From Sinobacterium caligoides (GTDB lineage: Bacteria > Pseudomonadota > Gammaproteobacteria > Pseudomonadales > Sinobacteriaceae): a stretch of 64,000 nt of DNA. Numbering within the stretch: the first letter of the stretch is position 1; every line of letters begins with the position of its first letter. A model generated the notes under the pieces. The model made no database searches and had not been told where the DNA came from. It saw only the letters and a program-made list of their open reading frames with translations. Below, one piece after another: positions 48,501 through 57,451 of the stretch. The stretch spans positions 744,001-808,000 of the forward strand of contig NZ_RKHR01000004.1 in NCBI RefSeq assembly GCF_003752585.1, given 5' to 3'. Both the position numbers and the translations under genes were made by a program.

Positions 48501-49862
48501 CTCAATATCGACGAGCGACTCAAGATAGCAGAACAGCCCTGGCGATGGGTTATCTTGCGCGGAGGCACGATGCAACCGAGCATTACCGGCACTGGCATAG
48601 CGCTCGAAAGCAGACTGCACACCTTGGGCAGACACGCCATCAAACATCACCATGTGCTTAACACCATATTGTCCGAGGGCCGTCAACGCATCTTTTTCAC
48701 TCATATTCGCGGAGAAAGGCACTGCACAAGTTTGTGCCGCGATAGATAAAAAAGCTGCAGCAGCGACAGCACTCCCACCTGCGGGGGCAAGATAAGCAAC
48801 GGCCTCACCGGGGTGTACGCCGAGCCGTCGTAAGTCACCCTCACCGCCAGCCTGGCTAAATGCCAGTAACTGGCCATAACTAGTGAAGTTCATCGGATCT
48901 TGTGTGCGTGCTAAACGCAGCAGAGGGGCATTCCTCGGTTGTACACTCAAGACATCTAGAATGGTATCAGGCAATCTCTCAGTAGCTTGTTTAACCGAGA
49001 CAATTTGTTGATCAGCGGCGGGGATACGTGCACTCAGTTCACCCGATGGTAGCCATGTCTGGTGGTCCTTAGCTGTAGACCGTGTCAGAGCTCCCGGTGC
49101 GGCGTGTATTGCTACGCCAAGCTGTGTCGCGAGAGTGGTATTCTGTCGCTGCTGACGGCTGATCTCGTGACCATCATCAAGGTAGTAGATATGATTACTG
49201 GGCGAGTCCATGGCGACGGCCAGAGCTTCAGACCAGATACGATTGTTGTCTTGACGACCAATCAGATGGATTGTCTGTACGATTGGCGTAACTGTGGGCG
49301 ATAAGGCCAGGCCGGGGCACTGACTAAACCGCAAAAACGTCAAGGGCGCGGCGGCGCAGGCAATAATCTCAGTTCGGAAAGGTGGTTCCGTCGGCTGAAT
49401 AAACGGCTCAGATTGCCCCAGGGCGTCTCGCAAGCTAGTAAACAGTACGTCATCATGTGCCAAACGATTCACCAGAGTCGCAATGACACCGCCCTGACTA
49501 AAGCCATACACTGCATCAAAGGGGCCCTCCTTTTCAACCACGTTGAGCACATACTGAGCAGCATTGGCGATAGCAGTGAGTAATATCGAGCCTGTTTCAT
49601 CATTAGGCCTACTGTAATCGCTATCGGGTAACCAAGAGTACCAAGGACCAGAGAACAAATTATCTAATTCCCTCGATGATAAGCCTGGACCAGCTTGTGA
49701 AGCGATGATAGGGCCGTCTATAACGCTAATATCGTATTCTTTGCTTGTTAGCCCGAGGTTATCTAATTGCATCACAGTAACATCTGCGTTACTGCCCCTA
49801 CCGTGTAAGGCTAAAATTTTAGGCTTAACCGTCAGGCCACCTTGTATTCTACTCACATCCAT
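45504..49862 (-). CDS. FSH1 hydrolase / AMP-ligase / acyltransferase-3 / ACP fusion enzyme
   Basis: 1452 residues, four parts. 1-255: FSH1-type serine hydrolase, with LALHGRGSN, nucleophile S122 in GFSQGG, probable D205 and H232 (GHEIS). 300-845: AMP-forming acyl ligase, with SGTTSQPK (473-480), PLDHIGG, YSMSE (622-626), TGDIGE (713-718) and catalytic K829 in TASRKLIR. 850-870 is a Ser/Thr linker. 880-1330: acyltransferase-3 integral membrane domain of about ten helices with the conserved R890/H901 segment and FFAVAGFS. 1360-1435: acyl carrier domain, phosphopantetheine serine S1389 in CGLASLG. Likely loads an acyl group on its own carrier and passes it to a membrane acceptor. Product unknown. 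GAGGGA precedes the ATG closely; GTG 49856 is an alternative start. Confidence 0.85.
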   Translation of the reverse strand: MDVSRIQGGLTVKPKILALHGRGSNADVTVMQLDNLGLTSKEYDISVIDGPIIASQAGPGLSSRELDNLFSGPWYSWLPDSDYSRPNDETGSILLTAIANAAQYVLNVVEKEGPFDAVYGFSQGGVIATLVNRLAHDDVLFTSLRDALGQSEPFIQPTEPPFRTEIIACAAAPLTFLRFSQCPGLALSPTVTPIVQTIHLIGRQDNNRIWSEALAVAMDSPSNHIYYLDDGHEISRQQRQNTTLATQLGVAIHAAPGALTRSTAKDHQTWLPSGELSARIPAADQQIVSVKQATERLPDTILDVLSVQPRNAPLLRLARTQDPMNFTSYGQLLAFSQAGGEGDLRRLGVHPGEAVAYLAPAGGSAVAAAAFLSIAAQTCAVPFSANMSEKDALTALGQYGVKHMVMFDGVSAQGVQSAFERYASAGNARLHRASAQDNPSPGLFCYLESLVDIEMQPPLVNPADGHGLLLRTSGTTSQPKVVPLRQKDLVINGAILADSIGISADDVTYSVMPLDHIGGISASILSSIAVGAAITCDDFYYPQGMVEALVESNPQPTWYSAVPTIHNATVRHLQDNADEYLDQDGVWGDHHLRMIRSGAAALKEADRSVLEATFGCDVVPTYSMSELMPIAQPSRNEGGWMLQPGSVGVPVAASIAIVDPITLRPLPFGEEGEVAISGATVFDGYLNNPEANQQSRFLMVTPQDQTHQSWFLTGDIGEVDRIGTLTLRGRLKELIKRGGEQVAPAEVEEILTQHPSVETAVCFSVPSEVYGEEVGCALVMEAGADAQSLRTIESEMKALLRKKGLAAHKFPSVWTIAEHDDLPMTASRKLIRNGLAEILGVTSREVATATSDSVVTSTNSGSQQSAPSSFKPVELLSKPKIDWETLAGFRFLLACYVMFMHIGSNESWGAVANLRQFPWHVHTFFAVAGFSLAIIMPTMIMKKMSFITARISGMYPLYFFAVIIALGNLLVSCQPSTFSSVFHWVPMLEDSSKFFCQGTPLLHDSWLANVLLTFGIYLTGLQATPLWGASWFLGFYLWFISMYFQCLIIFPMLYNALYKHRGNTKKLLMFTALGLGVNLLVILAFWYGYAIDAAGYGFFDSLTGLKTIPTESQIAVAGKDNAVILGFYLFSPFWIIYFAAGMCAAFVYDAIRPSEQRRSYIWGYIADTITLIMIVVSVAHIAQGYVPHDASMAAVSLDPFFMRPEAANTFADPATVNRIWDNIYGRLFAPITLLWIFALCTGKGVTARVLRLNPIVNILAPTAYACFLFHQMVGQWYYAATRNGEWWNWWAYQKDFYWFSPQPVPVEWYEYFYVIGLVVIFSKIVQPVDPLLRRGFATIVGTIKGHRAATENTETSDKDTTTRILDIVKSVVGMEVEPEQSLDECGLASLGVVQFSNTLEAEFSTATHPIKLAVADIMTAADIHGIAVIVDNARREVREQLSPSKAGTPQMA

Positions 49863-50233
49863 TCCCTCTGAAATATAGGTATATTTTTTGTAAATAAACC
49901 TTGTTTATTGCAAAAACCACAGTCCTTCACTAATATCTTTTAACGCTATAAAAAAGATGATGCAGCGCTGATAAGCATTAACAATTTACTGTACTGCCGT
50001 GCCTTCTCCTTTCCCATGCAAGAAATAATATTTTCGCCTTAAACAATTTTTAACGATGAATAGCTAAGTGAAAAACGACTTTTTAGGGCCACCATCCACT
50101 CATTTAACAACCTGTTTTTTCACCTTATATTTGGCAACCCTGCAAGTAGGCAGGAGATAAAATCCTGAACTTACAGGGCTAAAATAATCACGCTATTCCT
50201 TAGCGCTAATATTTCAAATAAACCTGACTAATC
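49863..50233. other. AT-rich intergenic region upstream of the fusion enzyme
   Basis: About 370 bases, clearly more AT-rich than the housekeeping parts. It should hold the promoter of the fusion enzyme; I could not pick a single convincing one and saw no repeats or RNA gene. Confidence 0.4.
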
Positions 50234-50788
50234 CTACCGCTCATACGTGGCCTCAATAGTGCTAGAAACCAGCGAGTGGCTGTTGATCATATAGCCAGCC
50301 AATGCATTAGACGCACCTTCAGGTAATTCAAGCTTTTTTGACAAGGCATGTATCGTATACTGGTAGCGGTGAGTACCGTGCCCTTCAGGGGGGCATGCGC
50401 CGCCGAAACCAGCAACACCATAGTCGTTAGTAATACTAATGCTTCCCATGGGTAACATATTTTTGCTGGAATCGCCGACACCTGCTGCCAAGCTATTAAC
50501 ATGCTTAGGAATATTCACCAATTGCCAGTGCCACCAGCCACTGCCTGTCGGCGCATCGGGGTCATAAACCTGGATAGCAAAGGCTTCTGTGCCTTCTGGT
50601 GCACCGCTCCACGACAGCTGTGGTGAGACGTTACCCCCGCTACAGCCAAACCCTTCAAACACCTGGGCTTTGCTCATTACTTTCCCATGCGCCACATCAG
50701 TACTGGTCAGGACCAAAGTGTCGGCAAAAGCAGGTGACAACAGACTAAACGATATCGGTAGAGTTATAACTAAAAGTGTTTTTTTCAT
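50234..50788 (-). CDS. Exported PEBP-family (YbhB/YbcL-like) protein
   Basis: 184 residues. Signal peptide (MKKTLLVITLPISFSLLSPAFA) for export to the periplasm. The phosphatidylethanolamine-binding fold is shown by the ligand-site motif VYDPDAPTGSGWWHWQLVNIP-type segment (split here by position: YDPDAP near 78, GWWHW near 87) and by GGACPPEGHGTHRYQ. Bacterial members have no settled function. It lies 371 bp upstream of the fusion enzyme on the same strand and divergent from the PPTase gene; a role in binding the product or a lipid headgroup is speculative. Confidence 0.88.
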   Translation of the reverse strand: MKKTLLVITLPISFSLLSPAFADTLVLTSTDVAHGKVMSKAQVFEGFGCSGGNVSPQLSWSGAPEGTEAFAIQVYDPDAPTGSGWWHWQLVNIPKHVNSLAAGVGDSSKNMLPMGSISITNDYGVAGFGGACPPEGHGTHRYQYTIHALSKKLELPEGASNALAGYMINSHSLVSSTIEATYER

Positions 50789-51059
50789 TTTATTCTAAAT
50801 CCATTTAATTTGAGAACAAAATAATAAAGACTACAACCAAAACTGTTAGTTCAGAAACCGCTATATTTTCGCCTTATTCAGTCAACCAGACTTTTTTCTT
50901 ACGTTTTAACACGAGAACTTGCCACACTGACAATATCGTTAGATAATTATTTATAACAATATCTAAAAGTCGTAATTCAAGGACTTTAAACCACCTTACT
51001 ACTGGTGACATGCTACCTTAATAGCATTTATAATAATGAAACAAACGAAGTGAGTCTGC

Positions 51060-51800
51060 ATGATCGACCTTCAGAAACGTTATCATCAGTACCGACAAGG
51101 AAACCGCAGCATTACTCACGAAACGATATTAACGCTGGCTGATTTTGACGGTTTTGCAGCCCAGTGTGATTTCAATTGCGACCAGTTCCATCTTCGCCAA
51201 TGCACACGCAGTGGCATTCTATTGCCCGATACCCTGATGACTGCTTCAACTAAGCGTCAGGCCGCATACTTCGCCGGGCGCTATGCAGCGATGCTGGCTT
51301 TACGCCGTATGATAGGAGGCAAAGTAACGGTAGGTAGAGGGGTAGATGGGGAGCCATTGTGGCCAGAGGCGGTGGTTGGCTCAATCACCCACACCAATGA
51401 ATCGGCCTACTGCGCCGTCTCAGGCAATCAACATTATCAGGCCATCGGTATAGACATGGAGCCATATATTGACGCTAAGACAGCGGCAGAGCTACATCCT
51501 CGAATTCTTTCAAAAAAGGAGAGTGATTATGTAAACTGTATCGACGCACCATTCGAACATCTTCTAACTTTAGTTTTTTCTGCCAAAGAAAGCCTATATA
51601 AAGCGCTGTTTCCGCTCTGCCACCAGCACTTTTGTTTTCTAGACGCCGAAGTCACTTTAATTGATTATGCGAACAAATCATTTGAATTAGCTTTGCTACG
51701 AGATTTGAATAAAACGTTAGCTTCCGGTGGTCTATATAACGGTGCATTTGAGTGCCGAGAAAAGGAGGTACTTACTATCCTGCTATATAAGAATAAGTAA
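51060..51800 (+). CDS. 4'-phosphopantetheinyl transferase (EntD/Sfp superfamily)
   Basis: 246 residues. Attaches the phosphopantetheine arm of coenzyme A to carrier-protein serines. Motifs in order: GSITHT (107-112), the magnesium-binding GIDME (130-134) and FSAKESLYKALF (173-184, the WSxKES counterpart). The layout is EntD-like rather than AcpS-like. It is divergent from the PEBP gene and close to the fusion enzyme whose C-terminal carrier domain needs this modification, so S1389 of that enzyme is its likely target. No siderophore NRPS genes are in the window. Confidence 0.88.
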   Translation: MIDLQKRYHQYRQGNRSITHETILTLADFDGFAAQCDFNCDQFHLRQCTRSGILLPDTLMTASTKRQAAYFAGRYAAMLALRRMIGGKVTVGRGVDGEPLWPEAVVGSITHTNESAYCAVSGNQHYQAIGIDMEPYIDAKTAAELHPRILSKKESDYVNCIDAPFEHLLTLVFSAKESLYKALFPLCHQHFCFLDAEVTLIDYANKSFELALLRDLNKTLASGGLYNGAFECREKEVLTILLYKNK

Positions 51801-52040
51801 AAAGAGATAGTCTCGCTTATTTCGAACAATTCATATAAACCGTACCGATAATTTATTCAACGGCAACAACACCAAATTCAAATCGATTACGACGAAAAAT
51901 ATTCGCCTCAGAAACTCACATACAATGTTCTTACTGTCATAAATTAATGCTATCAGGTGAAATATACTACGGCGGTAAAACTATAACACCGACGCCCCCT
52001 TTCTCGAGTTGATGTCGATTCCCCCCCTCAATATCTGTTA

Positions 52041-52693
52041 CGCGTTATTTAGTGATCAGCAACCCGATATTATTCAGCGCAGTGAATACTTGGCGATTCA
52101 TCGTGAATGGAATAGATTACAAAGAAATGGGCAGCTCTGACCCCACTCGACTGCTTTGATGCCCACAGCAAGCTGCTGATGCGTATTAATAAGCTAAGCT
52201 GGAGAGCGATTATTCGTAGCGATCCCGCCTGCGACTCTTCGTAGCATGATCTGCCATAACAACGCTAAAGGAGCTATCGATACAACCGACAGGGCGCGTA
52301 TCGGCGATCTCTACACAGACTTATTCGAGCACTGGAATCAACACAACATGGCCTAATCGACCTACCTTCGCACTGCCGCCAACAGATCAAAGAGCAAGCA
52401 AGCAGGAGCGCAGGAGCGCAAGGTCACAACATCTTCTGAGCTTTATCGATGTCATCAAACCGGTACAGAACCCCGATGAAGAGCTGCCGAATAGCGCCGA
52501 AATCTTCATCGGTGCCGCCAACTTTCTCTCTCAACTGAAGAAGCAGTACGACCTTCTCGCCAACCAACTCGCCAGCAACATGCCCAGTGAGCTAGCTTCC
52601 TGGGTCAACGGCGAGAATATAGTGGTGAGTGAGCTGGCGAACGCACGCAGGCATCATAGCCCAGCCTCCCGCCTGAATATGATAACAGCATAG
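52041..52693 (+). pseudogene. Decayed partial copy of the NIT-like gene
   Basis: Closely similar to the gene at 41522-42454, starting at that gene's position about 41729 and running to its stop. The first 69 codons are missing, about 80 bp (counterpart of 41910-41991) is deleted, and small indels including an extra AGGAGCGC unit break the frame, with an internal TGA near 52138. The second half keeps long identical stretches such as the part matching 42200-42380. It ends at TAG 52691, two bases before the rbsK stop on the other strand. Confidence 0.9.
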
Positions 52694-52695
52694 GC

Positions 52696-53610
52696 TTACC
52701 CCTGATTAACGAGGAAAGCCTCTATGGCATCACGATCGTGCACCGATGGCTGAGCACCGTGCTTGGTCACCGATAGCGCCGCCGCAGCATGAGCGAAGCG
52801 AAGCGCCGCAGTGATGCTCTGCCCCTCTACCAGTGCCGTCACTAGCGCACCGTTAAAAGTATCTCCCGCCGCCGTGGTATCGCGTGCAGCAACCTTAAAG
52901 CCGGCAATCAGCATCGATGACAATGACGATGAATAGAAGGCCCCCTGCCCCCCCATGGTGATGACCACCTCGGGAATCAAGCGGTGCAGCTGCTCACTCG
53001 CCAGCCGTGCACTCACCTCATCGACTACCGCAATCCCTGTCAATAACTCCGCCTCCGTTTGATTCGGCGTGATCATATCGACGAGCCCCAATAGCGCATC
53101 GGGCAGAGCCGTCGCCGGCGCTGGATTTAACACCACCTTAACGCCCGCTGCTCGAGCAATTTTCGCCGCCGCAACCAGCGTCTCGATGGGGGTCTCCAGC
53201 TGCATCAACAGTATCTCACTACTGGCAATCAAACTGCTCGCAGCCTCGACATGGGTGGCGCTCAAACAGGCATTGGCACCCGCATAAATACTGATCATAT
53301 TCTCAGCGTCGTCGCTGACAGTGATCATCGCAAGCCCTGTCGGCTCGCCGTCAAGCAGGCTGAGGTGCGAGACATCGATGCCATCGGCAATAAAGTCATC
53401 GCGTAACTGCACCCCCATCGCATCGTTGCCGGCACAGGCAATAAACTGCGTCTTGGCGCCGCTGCGCGCTGCAGCGACAGCTTGATTTGCCCCCTTGCCC
53501 CCCGCCGCAATCTGGTAATCACTGCCAGTCAACGTCTCACCTGGTTGAGGAAAGCGTGAGACGCGCATCACGTGATCAACGTTGATACTACCGACAACCG
53601 TGATCGTCAT
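52696..53610 (-). CDS. rbsK: Ribokinase
   Basis: Phosphorylates D-ribose to ribose 5-phosphate. 304 residues, PfkB fold. GSINVDHVMRV and GGKGANQAVAAARSG at the N terminus, NPAPA, NQTEAELLTG, and the catalytic C-terminal DTTAAGDTFNGAL are all present. Last gene of rbsDACBK, overlapping the rbsB stop by one base. Its 3' end abuts the decayed NIT-like copy. Confidence 0.95.
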   Translation of the reverse strand: MTITVVGSINVDHVMRVSRFPQPGETLTGSDYQIAAGGKGANQAVAAARSGAKTQFIACAGNDAMGVQLRDDFIADGIDVSHLSLLDGEPTGLAMITVSDDAENMISIYAGANACLSATHVEAASSLIASSEILLMQLETPIETLVAAAKIARAAGVKVVLNPAPATALPDALLGLVDMITPNQTEAELLTGIAVVDEVSARLASEQLHRLIPEVVITMGGQGAFYSSSLSSMLIAGFKVAARDTTAAGDTFNGALVTALVEGQSITAALRFAHAAAALSVTKHGAQPSVHDRDAIEAFLVNQG

Positions 53611-54530
53611 TACTGAGCATCCTGAGTAATCAGCTGTAACTCTACCGGTATGCTTGCGGGGATTTTCTCACCATCAATCAGCTTCACCGCCGACTCCACA
53701 CCGGTACTACCGATCAGCGCAGCCTGCTGCGCAACCGTGGCGGCGAGCTTACCTGACTTAGCCGCTGCAACGCCTTCCTTAGTACCGTCGAAACCGACGA
53801 TAAGTATATCGAGGTTACGCGCTTGTGCCGCCTTCAGTGCCCCCAGTGCCATTTCGTCGTTCTGGGCAAAAATCGCCTTCACATCCGGATTCGCTTCCAA
53901 AAGGTTTTCCGCGACGTTTAGCCCCTTAGTACGATCAAAGTCAGCAGGCTGGCTCGCCACTAAAGAAATCTTACTTGCCTCGATCGCCTTGAGAAAACCC
54001 TGGCCACGATCACGTGAAGCAGAAGCGCCCGGTACACCTTCCAACTGAATAACCTTACCGCTATTACCTAACTGATCGACAATAAACTGACCGGCTAGCT
54101 CGCCACCAGCAACGTTATCCGAGGCAATATGGGTCGCCACCTCACCGCCGTCAGCACCACGGTCGAGGGTAATGACTGGGATGCCGGCACGATTGGCGTT
54201 AAGTACCGCACCCACCACCGACTGTGAATCGGTTGGGTTGATCATGATCGCCGCCACATCCTTAATGATCAGGTCCTCGACATTAGCCAGCTCCTTGGCT
54301 GGATCGTTCTGTGAGTCGAGTACCAACAGGGTGTAACCCAGCTCTTCAGCCTTCGCCTCAGCTCCCTCTTTCAAGGTCACGAAGAAAGGGTTGTTAAGCG
54401 TGGAAACAACCAGCGCTATGCGCTTATTGTCGGCACCTTTATCGGCACCCTTGTCTGTAGGATCCGCCGATTTACTACAACCAGCTAATGCCAAAGTGGC
54501 GGCCATCACGGCAACTAATAATGCTTTCAT
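53610..54530 (-). CDS. rbsB: Ribose ABC transporter substrate-binding protein
   Basis: 306 residues, LacI-type periplasmic-binding fold ([49 protein letters not shown]). The N-terminal signal ends in a lipobox, LALAGC, so the mature protein is likely lipid-anchored, unlike the soluble E. coli RbsB. Delivers ribose to RbsC/RbsA. Between rbsC (34 bp upstream) and rbsK. Confidence 0.95.
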   Translation of the reverse strand: MKALLVAVMAATLALAGCSKSADPTDKGADKGADNKRIALVVSTLNNPFFVTLKEGAEAKAEELGYTLLVLDSQNDPAKELANVEDLIIKDVAAIMINPTDSQSVVGAVLNANRAGIPVITLDRGADGGEVATHIASDNVAGGELAGQFIVDQLGNSGKVIQLEGVPGASASRDRGQGFLKAIEASKISLVASQPADFDRTKGLNVAENLLEANPDVKAIFAQNDEMALGALKAAQARNLDILIVGFDGTKEGVAAAKSGKLAATVAQQAALIGSTGVESAVKLIDGEKIPASIPVELQLITQDAQ

Positions 54531-54564
54531 AATGTATTTATCCTATGTAGATATCACTAACGTT

Positions 54565-55533
54565 TTACGATTTAGAGGTACGTGTATCGACCAGTACGGC
54601 CAACAGAATGACGAGAGCCTTGGCAATCATCTGATAGTAAGAACTCACATCCATCAGATTGAGAGCGTTGTTTAAGATGCCAATGATTAGTGCGCCAATC
54701 AGCGTACCAATTATCTTGCCCCGGCCACCCGCTAGGCTGGTGCCACCGAGAACAACGGCTGCAATGGCGTCCAACTCATAAGATGCGCCGGCAGTAGGCT
54801 GAGCAGAATAAAGTCGAGAGGTCACCAGCATTCCCGCAAGAGCCGCAGCGACACCGCTAATAGCATAGACGGCAATTTTCACCCGGTCGACGCTGATTCC
54901 TGACAGTCGAGTCGCCGCTTCATTGCCTCCCAGGGCATAGATGTAACGCCCCAGACGGGTGTGATTCAACAGATACCAGGCGACAATAAACACCACCGCC
55001 GCAATGATAATAGGCACCGGAATGCCGGCAATATAGCCACCACCGATATAGCTGAAAGCCTCTGCGCTCGCACCACTACCCAATGAGATTGGTCGGCCAT
55101 CACTGTAGACAAGCGTCGCACCGCGCAGCAGCGTCATTGTCGCCAGCGTCGCGATAAACGGTTGCACCAGCCCCTTGGCAATCACTAGACCACTACCAGC
55201 GCCGAGCAGACCGCCCAACACCAGAGTGGTCGGGATGACGATCCAAATCGACACATCGGCACTCACCATGGTGGCACAAACGGCGCCGGTGAGCGCCAAC
55301 ACTGAGCCCACCGAGAGATCGATACCTGCGGTTAAAATAACGCAGGTCATACCGACGGCGATAATCGCGTTGACGCTGGTCTGCCTTAAGATATTCAGTA
55401 AGTTGGCGACACTGAAGAAGTGCGGGTTAATCATGCTGACGATGGCAACAAACACCAACAAAGCAATCAGTGACTTATATTCCAGCAAAACGGCTTTGCT
55501 GATGAATCCTGTCTGACGGGCGCTAGATAACAT
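54565..55533 (-). CDS. rbsC: Ribose ABC transporter permease
   Basis: 322 residues, eight to ten membrane helices, the usual length of RbsC. Signatures are GMTCVILTAGIDLSVGSVLAL near residue 60, GGNEAATRLSGI in the cytoplasmic coupling loop that contacts RbsA, and AIAAVVLGGTSLAGGRGKI. Forms the membrane channel as a dimer. 20 bp after rbsA. Confidence 0.96.
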   Translation of the reverse strand: MLSSARQTGFISKAVLLEYKSLIALLVFVAIVSMINPHFFSVANLLNILRQTSVNAIIAVGMTCVILTAGIDLSVGSVLALTGAVCATMVSADVSIWIVIPTTLVLGGLLGAGSGLVIAKGLVQPFIATLATMTLLRGATLVYSDGRPISLGSGASAEAFSYIGGGYIAGIPVPIIIAAVVFIVAWYLLNHTRLGRYIYALGGNEAATRLSGISVDRVKIAVYAISGVAAALAGMLVTSRLYSAQPTAGASYELDAIAAVVLGGTSLAGGRGKIIGTLIGALIIGILNNALNLMDVSSYYQMIAKALVILLAVLVDTRTSKS

Positions 55534-55553
55534 GTAGTACTTTCCAATTGGTT

Positions 55554-57047
55554 TTAAGCGGCTGACTTGACGGCGGCGGCTAAGAGTTCTTCCTGACTGG
55601 CATCGGCGGTAAATTCACCGCTGATACGCCCCTCGTGCATCACTAAAATACGGTCACTCATGCCAATAATTTCCGGCATTTCACTAGAGACCAGAATAAT
55701 AGCTAGCCCCTGCCCTTTGAACTCGTTGATTAACTCATAGATATCTTTCTTCGCCCCTACGTCTACACCACGGGTAGGCTCGTCGAGAATGAGAATCTTC
55801 GGTGCCGTCATCAGGCCACGAGCGATAGAAACTTTCTGCTGGTTGCCGCCAGAGAGGTTGCCGATCACCTCATCAATACCGGGCGTCTTCACACGAAAAG
55901 CATTCACATACTCCTCAACGGCAGCGCGTTCTGCCAACGTATCGATTCTACCGCCACGACCGCAAAACTTGCTGAGACTGCTCAAGCTCATATTCTCAGC
56001 CACCGACAACCCCAACACTAGACCATCACCCTTCCTGTCCTCGGAAATATAAGCGACACCCTCTCTAATCGCCTCACGCGGTGTGCGGGCACGATACAGC
56101 TCGCCGTTGAGTAGCATATGCCCCTCGGTAAAGTCGCGAGCCCCATACAGCGTCTTCACTAGCTCGGTTCGTCCCGAGCCCATCAAGCCGCAGATACCCA
56201 AAATTTCACCGCGGTGCAGGTTGAACGAGATATCATGTAAACCCTGCCCCGATAGCCCCTCGACGGTCAGCGCTGTCTCGTACATATGATGATCGACACG
56301 TGGATACTGCTCCTCGAGCTTGCGCCCCACCATCTGCTCGATAAGGTCGTCTTCATCTAGCTCACTGATTAAACTCTCAGCGATAAACTGTCCATCACGT
56401 AAGACCGTAACACGGTCGCAGATTTCAAAAATCTCTTTCAAGCGATGCGAAATATAGACAATGCCACAGCCGTCACGGCGCAGCTGATCGATTACCTTAA
56501 ACAACGCCACCGACTCTTTCTCCGTCAACGCATCGGTAGGTTCATCCATGATAATCACATTGCATTCAAAGCTCAGCGCCTTGGCAATTTCTACCATCTG
56601 TTGCTGCCCCATGCTCAACTCGCCAACTAACATAGCGGGATCATGATCGACATTGAGGCGACTCAACAGCTTTGCCGCGGCAGCATGCATCTGTCGCCAC
56701 TGAATCTTGCCAAAACGATTAGTGAGCTCTCGTCCCAAGAAGATATTCTCGGTAATCGACAATTCACTGATTAGGTTTAACTCTTGATGAATAATACTAA
56801 TGCCCGCGGCCTGGGATTGACGCGGGCCATCAAAACTCACCCGTTCTCCGCGATGCTCTATCTCTCCGCTATCGCAGGTATAAATACCGGTGATCACCTT
56901 CATTAACGTTGACTTGCCTGCGCCATTCTCTCCCATTAAGGCCATCACCTCGCCGGGATAGACATGTAAACGCGCCTCATCAAGGGCGCGTACACCGGGA
57001 AATGTTTTCACCACATCGCTTAATACTAGGATAGGCTCACTCATCAA
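55554..57047 (-). CDS. rbsA: Ribose ABC transporter ATP-binding protein
   Basis: 497 residues with two ABC cassettes. First: Walker [10 protein letters not shown], signature LSMGQQQM, Walker [14 protein letters not shown]. Second: degenerate Walker [10 protein letters not shown], signature LSGGNQQK, Walker [14 protein letters not shown]; this asymmetry is normal for the sugar RbsA/MglA family. Its start overlaps the rbsD stop by 4 bp, so they are translationally coupled. Confidence 0.96.
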   Translation of the reverse strand: MMSEPILVLSDVVKTFPGVRALDEARLHVYPGEVMALMGENGAGKSTLMKVITGIYTCDSGEIEHRGERVSFDGPRQSQAAGISIIHQELNLISELSITENIFLGRELTNRFGKIQWRQMHAAAAKLLSRLNVDHDPAMLVGELSMGQQQMVEIAKALSFECNVIIMDEPTDALTEKESVALFKVIDQLRRDGCGIVYISHRLKEIFEICDRVTVLRDGQFIAESLISELDEDDLIEQMVGRKLEEQYPRVDHHMYETALTVEGLSGQGLHDISFNLHRGEILGICGLMGSGRTELVKTLYGARDFTEGHMLLNGELYRARTPREAIREGVAYISEDRKGDGLVLGLSVAENMSLSSLSKFCGRGGRIDTLAERAAVEEYVNAFRVKTPGIDEVIGNLSGGNQQKVSIARGLMTAPKILILDEPTRGVDVGAKKDIYELINEFKGQGLAIILVSSEMPEIIGMSDRILVMHEGRISGEFTADASQEELLAAAVKSAA

Positions 57048-57451
57048 AAGCTCACTCCGGAATGCAGAATAATATTAGCGTAAGGTGTACATTCTCCGCT
57101 GCGGATAATGACCACTGCCTCACTACTAAGCTCCTTGAACTGCTCGTGACTCAAGACGTTCGTCTGTGGCTGCGGTGACCACGTCGCGATCTCATCAAGC
57201 AACTGACGGTGAAAAAGCGGGCTAGCTTGCGGTAGCTCCGTCGCCAGCGTGAACTTTTCTACACACAGCTCACTCATTACCGCCTGCAGCACCGACAGCA
57301 ATGTCGGCTGACCACGCAGCAAGCTGAGATCTATGCAGGGAACATGTTCAGGGATGGGCAAGCCACAGTCGGCGATAACCAGCATCTGACCATGGCCCAT
57401 GGCAGCGACAACCGCCGATATCTCTCTATTCAATAATGCCGTTTTCTTCAT
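57044..57451 (-). CDS. rbsD: D-ribose pyranase
   Basis: Interconverts pyranose and furanose ribose so that RbsK can use it. 135 residues, family length. [21 protein letters not shown] holds the catalytic histidine; IADCGLPIP and the C-terminal TPYANIIL complete the active site. First gene of the operon. No rbsR-type regulator is adjacent on either side, so the operon's control gene is elsewhere or the operon is differently controlled. Confidence 0.95.
   Translation of the reverse strand: MKKTALLNREISAVVAAMGHGQMLVIADCGLPIPEHVPCIDLSLLRGQPTLLSVLQAVMSELCVEKFTLATELPQASPLFHRQLLDEIATWSPQPQTNVLSHEQFKELSSEAVVIIRSGECTPYANIILHSGVSF

Noticed and set aside
51060-51800. PPTase as part of a siderophore cluster
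   Set aside because: No NRPS, TonB receptor or siderophore genes are in the window; the nearby carrier-domain enzyme is a better partner.
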